From positions 104,519 to 168,518 of the forward strand of contig JALQBC010000060.1 in the NCBI GenBank assembly GCA_023375675.1: DNA of 64,000 nt. Reading direction: 5' to 3'. Position numbers and translations under genes: made by a program. How positions within the stretch are numbered: position 1 is the stretch's first letter; each line of letters begins with the position of its first letter. This DNA is from Cytospora piceicola (taxonomy: Eukaryota; Ascomycota; Sordariomycetes; Diaporthales; Cytosporaceae). Below are positions 23,884-34,137 of the stretch, in pieces. The notes beneath the pieces are model-generated. The model was not told the origin of the DNA, ran no database searches, and worked only from the letters and a program-made list of their open reading frames with translations.

Positions 23884-26521
23884 TTTGGGTGTTGGGGCTT
23901 TGGAATCGACACGGAACAGGCGCTAGGATGATTAGGTGGTGGTGATAGTCAAGGTCGGTGACAGAAGGGCGTCCTCGTGTTGATGGATGGGAAGGGAATA
24001 GGATAGGAGACAAAGGGAGCACACGGCAACCCCCCGGAGTCGTGATGGGGATGCCAAAGATGGTGCTGCTATTCGCAAGGTTGGTAGGGTCAAAGGATGG
24101 TTGAGTAGATGGAGAGCAGAAGACCAAGCTAGTAGAGAGATCTTTCTCTGTCCCTCTGTTCCTCTATCTTAGGCCTGAAAGAACGGACCGGAACGGAACG
24201 GGACAGCACAGGAACAGGGACAGGAAAGAACAAAACTCCTTTACCGCTCTAGGTAAGAACAATGCATGGTGAGAGCCTCAATCTATCTGCTCCACCATAG
24301 CCACTTCCAGTAGTCTGGTCTGAACCAGGGGAGGGTCAGCTGTGGAACATAGAAAGTCGTACCAGTAGCTGCTAGAACTAGAATGCTACTGGCGGTTGCC
24401 TGCGCAATTAGAAATTGAAACGAGTGGCACAGCACAAGAGGTAAGCGCAACAGAAGAGCTAAGGCGCAAAGCAGAGGCAGAACTGACCCAGTAGAGTGGA
24501 AGGAGCCAGGGAGCTAGAGCATCCTGGAAATATTGGCACGCTGGCAGCTGCCCTGGACTGGGAAGGAGTGAGGTTTGGCACGGGCCTTCTCAGGGCTGTT
24601 GACTCCATAGCGCCAAACTGCTCCACTCAAAGTCAACTCACTGCGGCGACTGGGCTCGGGATACTTGAACTGAATACGGACACCAAGCCTACTTAGGTAC
24701 CTTAGTGCTAGTCAGGCTAGTGTATCACAGTACTTAGGTATCTAAGTACCTAAGTACCTAAGTGCCCAGGTGGGTAAGTCCCGACTGGTACGTACCGTCC
24801 GTCAACTTGGTCCCCGAAACAGTCAATGTGGAGCCGTAAAATCCATATCCATGCAATTATCCGATTTATCTTCCATCTCTCTCTCAGAAGAAACGACCCT
24901 GGAATAGACCGGCGGGTCAAGCAAAGTACTCCAAAGTATATGTGGACCACAGTACAGGAACACCTGCAGATGTTCGCTACCTACATACGCGCCAACACAC
25001 CTCACCACCTCGGACTTCTTGTCGGTTCCGTTGGTCTACATCCATCCGTATACTACGCAGTACGCCGCCGCACATCATCCCCATCATTCGTGATCACATC
25101 CGGGGACCCGCCCAACCATCCGTATTCACCTGTGGAAATTTCGATTGCCATGCATCTTGGTGGCCAAGGTTGGCGTGGCGGCTCTTGGAAGCGTGTCCTT
25201 CGGCGGCCATGACCCAATGATGCGGCCATGACCAGAGACTTGCAGACAACTGACAGGGTGGCTTGCGTTCGCTCGCCCCCAGAATAACCCGACTGGCGAC
25301 TGGCGCGACAACGACACCAACATTGTCGAAACATGCCGGCAGCTGATCCGTGGTACGCTCTGCTTTCTCCAACATCTCTTCGTAGGGCGGAAAAAGCTGA
25401 ACATTCGAACATTGGCCGACCAGTTAAAACCAGATCAAGTGACCCACGATGGCTTGACACGACGCCTTTTTTCAGACCGGACCAGACCAGAACAGTTCAA
25501 CAGTCTGAAGGGGCAAACAATCCTCATCTCGACAGGTCCATCCAGCCCCATCCTGCGACATCATGCCCATGCACGCCATGGATCTGTTCCCTGGGGGCTG
25601 AGCTTGTTTACCAGGCGAGAGCCTCTCTGCCTCTGAACGCTGATCTGGTCCAGATGCCAGTTGCCAGCCAGCCACTATAAGCCCTTTCACCTGATGATTT
25701 CTCATTTCTCTCCTCACTGCATATGCGGAAGGTCCTGTACCCCCCTCTCACCCTCTCATTTACCAGGATTGCGGGTGCCAGCTTCTCCCATTTCTCGGTA
25801 TCACCAAGATCGGCTGTTAGGTGCATCTTGTCTCCGAATCCTAGGATACTTCGTACGTGCCGGTATACCCGCTCTGCTCACTCTACGTCCTTTGCTCCCC
25901 TTATCCTCGTATCCTAATCCGGTCTCCGTTGCTCACCTGCAGTCGGGTCTAATTTACTATGGTAGTCCTTGATCCCGATCCTTGAGCCCCACACCCTACT
26001 ATATTCTTATTTCCTGTTTGTTATTTAGTGTGTGGTGCTTGGCATTCTAGGCGTGTCGTGAGACCCATCATATTCTGATGGGCGTTAAGTAGTGCGTGTA
26101 TTTTGGGCTGGCTAGACAATCCAGCCGCGGCGTGGTCCAGGAGAGAGTGTGCGAGACGAGCGTCTGACACGCCTTCACTCCGGCTACTATTTCAGGCAGC
26201 CTCACCACCCTAACTTACCATTACGCACATTGGGGCGTTGCGAGAAACGGAGAGCTGTAACAACGGCGGCATCCTTATAACCCCTTTGCCTCGTGGAAGA
26301 ACATTTGTTTCTTGTTGGTCGTCATCACCCATCTTACTTCGTTCCCATTGGCACACTTCCTTCGCTGCCTCACCTTCGGTGTCTCTGTTGACTCGGGCAT
26401 ACTTGCCCCATCACATTCGTTGTTATACCAACATTACCTTTTCCATCCCTCATACCTCATATCAGGTGTTCGATCCTTACCTGTCTCTATCTGATTCTGT
26501 GGTCCCGAGCCAGATCACAAT
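23884..26521. other. Divergent ega3-agd3 intergenic region
   Basis: 2.6 kb with no convincing gene. It holds a palindromic TAAGTACCTAAG array (24690-24785), CT-rich stretches and a TTATAA near 26274, about 245 bases before the agd3 start. It probably contains promoters for both genes. Confidence 0.5.
24690..24785. repeat. TAAGTACC/GGTACTTA array
   Basis: Four or more ACTTAGGTA and CTAAGTAC units in 95 bases, self-complementary. Same class as the other palindromic clusters of the window. Confidence 0.65.
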
Positions 26522-28737
26522 ATGAGGCTATTCTCGGCTGTATCCGCCTTGTTGGCGGTACAGGCAGGTGTTGCTGCTGCTGCAAATTCGGTATCAAACA
26601 CCATCCTCGTCTTCGCAAGGGATACTGCCTCTGCTACGGTCGCCACCTTGGGTCTTCAGGGTTATGGGATTCCATATGAGACAGTCATTGTCCCTTCGGC
26701 GGGTATAACGTTGCCCACACTCAACTCTTCTACCAGCCAGGGTAACTATGGCGGTATACTCGTCTTGAGCGAGGTCTCATACCAGTACTCCACCGGCTTC
26801 CTCAGTGCTCTCACTACTGCACAATGGCAACAACTGTACGATTACCAAACCGCTTTTGGCGTCCGCATGGTTCGCTTGGATGTGTACCCGTCTACAGATA
26901 TGGGTAAGTCGATGTGCTCACTACTGTATTTGCAAAGCCGTCACTGACACAAGCTTTGATTTACAGGTACCACCACAGCTATTTCCGGCTCTGGATGTTG
27001 TGATGCTGGTGTGGAGCAACTTGTCAGCTTCACGGACACCTCTGCGTTCTCTACGGCCAACCTCAAGACTGGGGCAACTGTGAGCACGGAAGGTCTTTGG
27101 CATTACCCTGCAACCATCACCAACTCCAGCATTGCTACAGAAATTGCCAAGTTTGCACCATCGGGTTCATTCACCAATGACACCACCGCTGCTGTCATCA
27201 ATAACATTGGAGGTCGCCAACAGATGGTGTGGTTCATGGGCTGGGCCACCGATTGGTCTCAAACCTCAAACTATCTCCAGCACTCGTACATCCACTGGCT
27301 GACCCGTGGTCTGTTCGTTGGAAAGCGCAAGCTTTACCTGAACACTCAGGTGGACGACATGCACCTCGAGACGGATATGTACTACCCCAACGGCACGACC
27401 TTCCGTATCCGTACCACGGATTTGGATACCCTCGCTGCTTGGCTTACCGACATCAACTCTCGCCTGCCCAGTGGATCCAATTACTTTGTTGAGTTGGGTC
27501 ACAACGGAAACGGTGATATTGATAATGCCACCGACTCGACCGCCGGTGAGACTGAGTGCTCGCCCGCGTACGCCGTCGACTACACATCCCCGCCTGACAC
27601 GGCGCTCGAGTTCCAGAAACCCCTTGGAACCGGCTCTGATCTCTGGCCTGCGGAGTTCGTCAACTACAACTGGAGTCTTACCTGCGCCAAGCTGGACCCC
27701 GTCGCCAGCTGGTTCATGAAGAACCCAAACATCTTCGCCGCCGTGTCTCACACATTCACGCACGAGGAACTGAACAATGCCACCTACCATGATGCCGCCC
27801 GCGAGATCTACTTCAACATCGCGTGGTTGAAACAGGTTGGCCTGTGGGACAGCTCGAGGTTCTCTCCCAACGGTATCATCCCTCCAGCAATCACAGGTCT
27901 GCACAACGGCAACGCAATCCAGGCGTGGATGGACAACGGAATCAAGTTCGTCGTCGGAGATAACACTCGACCGGTCCTGCGCAACCAGGAGAACACCTTC
28001 TACCCCCTGATCAGCACCGTTGAGGATAATGGATATGCCGGCCTCACCATCATTCCCCGCTGGGCGACAACCATCTACTACAACTGCGACACCCAGGAGT
28101 GCACCCTCCGGGAGTGGATCGCCACATCTGGCGGCTCGGGCGACTTCACAAACCTGCTCAATGACGCCAGGACCACCAACTCGCGTTACCTGCTCGGCCT
28201 GCACCCCGACCCTTACATGTTCCACCAGGCCAACCTGCGCTCGGGCGACGTCGACAGCATCACGGTCGGCACCCAGACCGGCAACCTCGCTCTGATCCAG
28301 ATTTGGGTCGAGACTATGACGCAGGAGTTGACCCGGCTGACCAACTGGCCCGTGTTTTCCATGAAGCACGACGATATCGGCCAGTATTTCCTTGACAGGA
28401 TGACTCTTGAGTAAGCCCCTTCCGCCCCCCCCCCCCCTTTGATGGTCTCACCAACCCATCAGATTCCTTTGTCTCATACTGACATCTCCTCTTCAGTGCC
28501 TGTAAGCCCAACCTCACCTACAACTACGCCGACGACGGCAAGTCCATCACCTCCGTCACGGTGACGACCACCTCAAATACCTGTGGCGTCAACGTACCCG
28601 TTACCTTCCCCGGTACGGCCACCACGACGGCAACGGGTGCCACCCAGGATCAGGTCGGCAGTGAGCCGCTGATCTACTGGACCCCGATGTCTGGTTCATC
28701 GGTGACCTACACCCTGGGCACAGCCGTTGCTGTGTAA
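26522..28737 (+). CDS. agd3: Secreted polysaccharide deacetylase Agd3 (CE18)
   Basis: Removes acetyl groups from GalNAc in GAG, making the polymer cationic and adhesive. Exons 26522-26903, 26967-28410 and 28497-28737 (donors GTAAGT and GTAAGC; acceptors TTACAG and TTCAG) give 688 residues with matching phases. Residues 1-21 are a signal peptide. The N-terminal domain (about 25-230) is the Agd3-specific region. The deacetylase domain shows the metal/catalytic motif QVDDMH (Asp257, Asp258) and the zinc-binding HTFTH (His389, His393). Numerous N-glycosylation sites are present. The C-terminal 80 residues form a Thr-rich beta-type domain without a GPI signal or membrane helix, so the protein is probably released. 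The C-terminus comes from the third exon, which has no start of its own. Only divergent partner is ega3. Very confident. Confidence 0.94.
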
Positions 28738-30001
28738 ACGATCATGACTGCGTTGTCTTGAGTACAACCATGATGGTATAAAGCATCGATTTGGGAGATA
28801 AAAGGCGGTTGTCGGGTCTTGGGTACATATATAATGTATGGGGTGTACATGGTATTCCTTGTCCCAATTCGATTTACTTATCGGTATAGAAGCATCATGG
28901 CGAATATTTACGATTTGTTGGAATTGTCCGGGATGTTATAGGCGAGGTTCGCTGGACCATGGCCTGGGTGGTACAAGCCCCGGGTTTGATTATGAGCTCG
29001 GCATATGATTCATGATAATATTAATAGACTTTGCTACTTGTAAACATCTACCGTCATTTGTCTGATACAAATTGCCCGGCCACAACTAACTATGTACCAC
29101 CAGATGCATGAATGATTGGGTATCGTGTGAATCGTTGACGCTCGATTATGACATGACGAAACACGTCACACGTCCAGGGCATCGTATTCCTAGCGGTCTT
29201 GACCAACTACAGCCTTCAGAACCTCTGTGTTTTAGCCAGGGTTTCCTGAATGTATGAGTCTCAGAGTCTTGTCTGGCAGTGGTGATGCCGCCTTAGTGCT
29301 TGTTGCATGCTCAAGTTGGATACGAGCAGACCGATAAGGATCCAGGTGTCAACTGCCCGGGTGTTCTTTTCTTGACTCCACGAGGTCTCGACTCTTGGGA
29401 CTCATTTGCATATACCATTCGGTGTTAATGAGATCATATGTCGAATACCGCGGCCAAATTCTGCCAGATGTCAGGGTCGTTTGAGACTCAGATGTTGCTG
29501 TGTTCAAGCCCGTACTAAACCATACCGCGCACACGACTTTACCTCGGAACGGTTTCCGCCTGAAATTCAGCTGGGCAGTGTTTCGAAAACCGGGAAGCAG
29601 TTTCAAGAGGATGCTATTCGGATTTCGAGAGTAATCGTCCTCCCGAAGTACCCTTCCTTCTACAAAGTGCCACTTCCTCTTAAGGTCTATAGATCGCTTC
29701 GGGCTCTCGGCTAGCTATTCTTGAACCAACTTGCAGCCCTCCCTTACTTGTGAGCTTGGTCTGCAATGTAGTGTGCAGAAATCTCTCTTAGTAGATATCT
29801 TTGCGTAGACTTAAATACTCAATGTTCTTATACCGAGAGGAACCACCCTCTCTCTCGTAGGGTTCCTTCTTTCCTTTTCGTATCTTAACTACTACAAGTA
29901 TATAAGGGACAGGGGAGGGTTGCGAAATTAGTTCGTAGTTAGTTTCAGTTCTTTAGGAACAAAAGCTGGATTAGTTAGGTTTAGTTACTAACTAAATATA
30001 G
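28738..30001. other. Intergenic region at the right end of the GAG cluster
   Basis: 1.26 kb downstream of agd3. No gene recognised. From about 29700 the sequence becomes AT-rich with TTAGTT-type short repeats and a GGAACC...GGTTCC inverted pair near 29840, leading into the mobile-element block. Confidence 0.5.
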
Positions 30002-30396
30002 TGTAATGATCACAGTGTAAACTTGGTAGGGATATTCGTCTGTGATCGGTATGGTTGATGTTATCAGAGGAATGCGTGTGTACCGATTCTGGGAAATACT
30101 CCTTGGGGTGCTCAATTATGCTTCACAAGTGATCAAGAGGAGATTACTCCTATCATGCGAGAATGATACTTAGATGGAAAACTGCAGAGCGAACTATGGA
30201 ACGCCATCTAGATGGTGACGACCGGGTTATATATCCAGCTCTCAGTATGCCTATGTTGCCTATGTGCCTAGTCAGCATATTCATAACCCTAACCATGTTA
30301 GATGTTTAGATTACTTAGTTAGCCGGAACTCCTCTATGAGACTGCGTCTAACTCATAACCGCATGACCCCCTAGTACCTTGACCCTGGTTCTAACA
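30002..30396 (-). mobile_element. Solo LTR, copy A (minus orientation)
   Basis: Read on the minus strand it runs TGTTAGAACC...GTGATCATTACA and shares ordered blocks with copy C: AGGGGGTCATGCGGTTA, GAGTTCCGGCT, AGAGCTGGATATATA (probable TATA box), ATCTAAGTATCATTCT, CCTCTTGATCA and ACATCAACC. TG...CA ends. Flanks TATAG and GTACC do not match, so this copy has no intact target duplication. No internal retroelement coding found nearby. Confidence 0.8.
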
Positions 30397-31028
30397 GTAC
30401 CCAGGATAGCAGGCATGGTTTACACCAACAAAACGAGCACAGCTTTACGACTACAAACCAGTCTCCCCTTGAAAATCAGCCAGAAGTTACATCAAGACGG
30501 TCTCGTTCTGAAAATATAATCAATTTTAGAGAAGTAACCTAGGAATAAGGTACCGTACTGTACCGTACCATACTTTTTTTGCCCCTCCCCGGGGTTGCAA
30601 AATTAGTTGGTTATCATTTAAGTTAGTACCCTGAATGAAACTAACTATAATACTCTTGCCAACTAACTTAACTAACTACATGTTATAGGCTAAGGCGCCA
30701 TCAGAGTGTGCGGGATTAGTTAGTGGTGAACAGGTTGCCTGTAGACATATCTAACTATCTTAAGTAACTTGCCTTCTTAGGCATTCTCTCTCCTTTCTAG
30801 GTAGTTCAAATAATACTTCTTACTACGCACCTACCAGATTACTAACTACAGGCTTAACTAAAACTAACTACACCTTTAGATATACTAATATATCTAGTAA
30901 ATATATTCCTATATAGAAATTTAAGTCACTATAAAGCTGTTATAGTATAAGATTTATAGAAGAAAGAGACTTGTATAATAAAAAAATTATAGACAATAAT
31001 CTTAAAACTTTAACTATAGTTAGCTGTA
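30397..31028. other. AT-rich noncoding stretch between LTR copies A and B
   Basis: No gene. It is rich in TTAGTTAG/CTAACTAA words and contains a GGGTTGCAAAATTAGTT segment (about 30592) that resembles one at 29917. It may be a second short element split by LTR A. Base composition suggests RIP decay. Confidence 0.45.
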
Positions 31029-31377
31029 TGCTATAACCTTTAGTCAGGGTACTAAGGGGGATCTATAGTTAGAAGTTATATGCGGCCTAAGTGGGGCCAG
31101 TATGTTAGAGCTAACAGGATCTTTATAGAGGAGCCCTGACTGATTAAGACGGAAAGGGAATCTAATAAAGGCAGGGGTTCTACAGACTACGTCGGCGTTA
31201 GACGTGGTCAGCATAACTACTACGTCGGATATAGATGTAGTTAGGGAACGGCTACGTTAACTACGGACGTAGTTAACGTAGGCACCTATTAAAGAGCTGG
31301 AAATATATAAAATAGCCATCGCTATATAGATAGCCTTTAATGTCTGCTCTTAGTTATCAATCTAATTACTATCTACA
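31029..31377 (+). mobile_element. Decayed LTR, copy B, 5' part
   Basis: Starts TGCTATAACC and follows the family block order (TATATGCGGCCTAAGTGGGG, GAGCTGGAAATATATA, TTATCAATCTAA), with many C-to-T or G-to-A type differences from copy C. It stops where an inverted-repeat element begins. The matching 3' part resumes near 32412. Confidence 0.7.
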
Positions 31378-31379
31378 TA

Positions 31380-32407
31380 CAGTGGGAACGGAAAATAACC
31401 GATCACGACTAGATTTGCTATAGTAAACCCCCTAAATTTCAGCACTTTCAAACCCTTATATCTTCGTAAATAAATCGTAAGTACAGCCTGAATTTAAGAT
31501 ATATATATAGTATTATATATATCTATAATATATTAAGAGTATATATTTTTACTTAATTTATTCGTTAGGTTAAGTTAATATTTAAGTTTAGAAAAACGGA
31601 GGTTTAAGTCGTTTTAACTTATTTATAGAAGGTAAAAAAAAGAAGCCTTTTATAAATCAAAATACTAGCCGCTATAACCCGCTATAAAGCTCGACGAGGT
31701 ACCTTAAATTATAGCGGCTTAAGATATTTAAAAACTTCTAAGTTTTTTAAAATATTCTACTCTAAGCAAATACTTTTAAATAATTTTTTAATATAAAACT
31801 AAAGAGATAGAGTTAGTCTTTATAGTATAGTATATATACCTATATCAGATCTAGCTTATATTTATATTATTAGTAGAGATATATAGTAGTGAAGTTAGAG
31901 GTTTATGTTATAACCCAGGGTCAGGGTACCAGGGGGTCATGCGGTTAGGAAGTTATATGCAACCTAAGTGGGGCTGGCATACCGGAACAGACGGAATCTC
32001 TATGAAGGAGTTCCGGCTGACTAAGGTAACCTACCAGGGTTAGGGTTACGATGCTCACGGTGCTCAACCCGTGAGCATAGTGAGCAAGGGGAGCTCACGG
32101 TGCTCTCACCGTGAGCACCCCGAGCCTACGACTGAAGAGCTGGATATATAAGGATGGAAGGGCACCGCCCTTTAGATAGTTTATAGCCAGTCTTCAGTTG
32201 TCAATCTAAGTATCATTCTTATGATAAGTTTCATTACCTCTTGATCATTGTGACAGACAAAGCTCGGAACATTGTTCATCTCTTACACACACATTCCACT
32301 AATAACATAAACCCTACCGGTTACGACAAGTACCCTTACAAAGGTTACACCGTGATCATTACAGTTTACTATGGGAAAAGTGCTTTGATCGGTTATTTTT
32401 CAGACTG
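31380..32407. mobile_element. Short inverted-repeat (Tc1/mariner- or MITE-like) element, interrupted by LTR C
   Basis: Left end CAGTGGGAACGG...AAAATAACCGATCA...ATAGTAAAC. The right end, read on the minus strand, is CAGTCTGAAAAATAACCGATCA...ATAGTAAAC. About 45 bases of imperfect terminal inverted repeat. Without the inserted LTR it would be about 565 bases, with no coding sequence, so it is non-autonomous or a decayed relic. The left end is preceded by TA. Exact right boundary uncertain. Confidence 0.6.
31906..32363 (+). mobile_element. Solo LTR, copy C, with 5-bp target duplication
   Basis: 458 bases, TGTTATAACCC...GTGATCATTACA, flanked on both sides by GTTTA (31901-31905 and 32364-32368). 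It contains a GGATATATAA box at about 32151. The duplication shows a genuine LTR-retrotransposon insertion later reduced to one LTR. Confidence 0.9.
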
Positions 32408-32411
32408 ATTG

Positions 32412-32551
32412 TATGATACGGCCATCCTCTTGATCATTGTGACAGAAAGACGAGTATTGCTCAGAACAGTTACATACACATTCCTCTAATAACATCAACC
32501 CGACGACTACAGACAGATATTCTAAAACAAAATACCACTGTGATCATTACA
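32412..32551 (+). mobile_element. LTR copy B, 3' part
   Basis: Carries the family's 3' blocks (CCTCTTGATCATTGTGACAGA, ACACATTCCTCTAATAACATC, GTGATCATTACA) but lacks the 5' half, which is found at 31029-31377. Right flank GGTAC. Confidence 0.75.
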
Positions 32552-32892
32552 GGTACCTTCCTTCAACCCAAAAAAAAATCCGACCCGCGGTATGGGATAT
32601 TTCTGTTGTTTCTTTCTGTTGTACTGGGTGTGCCTTCCTGTCGCATTTTAACCAGTGACGTTCCAGATGTCACTTTGTTTAGTAAATATCTCGAGGAAGG
32701 GACAGGTGGACCAGTCTGATCACCAAACACCATTCTGATGTGGTTGTCTATAATTCTGATTATCATCCTTTACAGTTCGGCAAATGCACCATCCATCAAC
32801 ACAGCCTAGGTATCAGGGCATACAGCTACATCGTTTCAGCACAATATTTTCGTCACCTTATACCTCTATATCCGCAGGACTTCCCATCCACG

Positions 32893-34137
32893 ATGGCACC
32901 ATCAATCAACAAGCCGGAGCCATCGCAGGGCTACCACCACCGATTTGAACCTGGCCAAAAGCGCCGGCGAGTCCCCTCTACCACCGTGGCATCTCCACAG
33001 AAGAAATCCAGGGCACCCCTCGGCGAGCTAGCAGATGCTTCAGCCAACGAGGTCCGCGGGAAGGTCCGAAGTCCCGGCAAGTTTCCTTGCGAAGACCTCA
33101 GGGACAGCATCCCGCCATTTGTTGGCGTGCCGGCGTGGCTACTGGAGGACTGCCTGGAGCCCACGGGAGATCCTGGTCTGTCTCCTGAGAACGACGCCGA
33201 CTGGGAATTGGTAGGGACGGAGGAGCCGCGCGTCTGTCTGAAGAATGTCTACATAGACCAGGAGAATGTCCCTGATGATGTCCATGAGGAGGTTGCCAGC
33301 CCGGACAGAGCTACCGGAGGGGACGGGGCGCTGGAAGATGATCTTGTCTCGCCCGAGAATAGGCCTGGGGTCAACGCTGATGACCTGCACAGCGAAAATG
33401 CTACAGATGTCTCTATCGATGAGGTTGACGCGGAGAACCTAGCGACCAGACTCCAGGCTATTCCGGCTCACACTCTCCGTTCCTTCATCTACGACATCGC
33501 AGTGGCCGATGAGAGTAGCGTCCTCGAAGCCAAGCTCGCAGAAGCGGAAGCGAACAAGGACGTCCCCAGCGCCGTCTTCGGCTACCAGTACTGCTCGGTA
33601 GACTCATTTGTATCATACTTGGACCCGGCAGCCTACCAGTCACCATCACCCCACAACGATGAAGTCGAGTACGTTACACACATGGTCGAGGAGCTCCTGC
33701 TGGATATCGCGGGCGAGACGTTTACCGACTCGCCATACGCTACGAAGAGGGCCGCACTCGTGGTCATCCTCAAGGTCTTTGGCGCTGTCTTTGGGTTCCG
33801 CGGTGGGGGCAACCGGGTCGCCAGGGAGATCCCGGCCGACGTCGAGGTGAGCTGGGCGAGCCTGTTCGAGGAGGTGTTCCGGACGCTCACCACTTTCGAG
33901 AAGCAGCGCTTGGCGACGGCCAAGGATGGCGTGTTCCTCGAGAAGCTGGACAGCACGGTCTCGAGCATCGCCCGGGCGGGCCTGGGATGCGCTGGCAGGC
34001 AACGGGGGGTCCTGGCTGGGCTGACCAAGGCCCTGGTCAGCATGAGCCGCCATGGCGAGAGCGCCCGGAGGGTGGAGGAGCTGGAGGGGGCTATCAGGAT
34101 GGCGCGGCGGGGTGAAGCCCGGCTGTATAGGGAGTGA
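32893..34137 (+). CDS. Hypothetical protein with basic N-terminus
   Basis: Single exon, 414 residues, from the ATG in CACGATGGCACC. The frame is open further upstream but has no earlier ATG. Residues 20-50 are Lys/Arg-rich (GQKRRRV, PQKKSR), suggesting nuclear targeting. The middle is acidic and probably disordered. The C-terminal half (about 190-400) is helical. Its order of segments (IPAHTLRSFIYDIA, then FGYQYCSVDSFVSYLD, then a helix with ATKRAALVVILKVFGAVFG) weakly recalls a fungal family near the Cut8/Sts1 proteasome-tethering proteins. I would not assign that function. The gene begins only 340 bases after the mobile-element block. Coding bias is strong, so the gene is probably real; function unknown. 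Confidence 0.7.
   Translation: MAPSINKPEPSQGYHHRFEPGQKRRRVPSTTVASPQKKSRAPLGELADASANEVRGKVRSPGKFPCEDLRDSIPPFVGVPAWLLEDCLEPTGDPGLSPENDADWELVGTEEPRVCLKNVYIDQENVPDDVHEEVASPDRATGGDGALEDDLVSPENRPGVNADDLHSENATDVSIDEVDAENLATRLQAIPAHTLRSFIYDIAVADESSVLEAKLAEAEANKDVPSAVFGYQYCSVDSFVSYLDPAAYQSPSPHNDEVEYVTHMVEELLLDIAGETFTDSPYATKRAALVVILKVFGAVFGFRGGGNRVAREIPADVEVSWASLFEEVFRTLTTFEKQRLATAKDGVFLEKLDSTVSSIARAGLGCAGRQRGVLAGLTKALVSMSRHGESARRVEELEGAIRMARRGEARLYRE

Noticed and set aside
27266..28369. Minus-strand ORF of 367 codons
   Set aside because: Antisense shadow of agd3 exon 2, which has signal peptide, VDD and HxxxH motifs on the plus strand.
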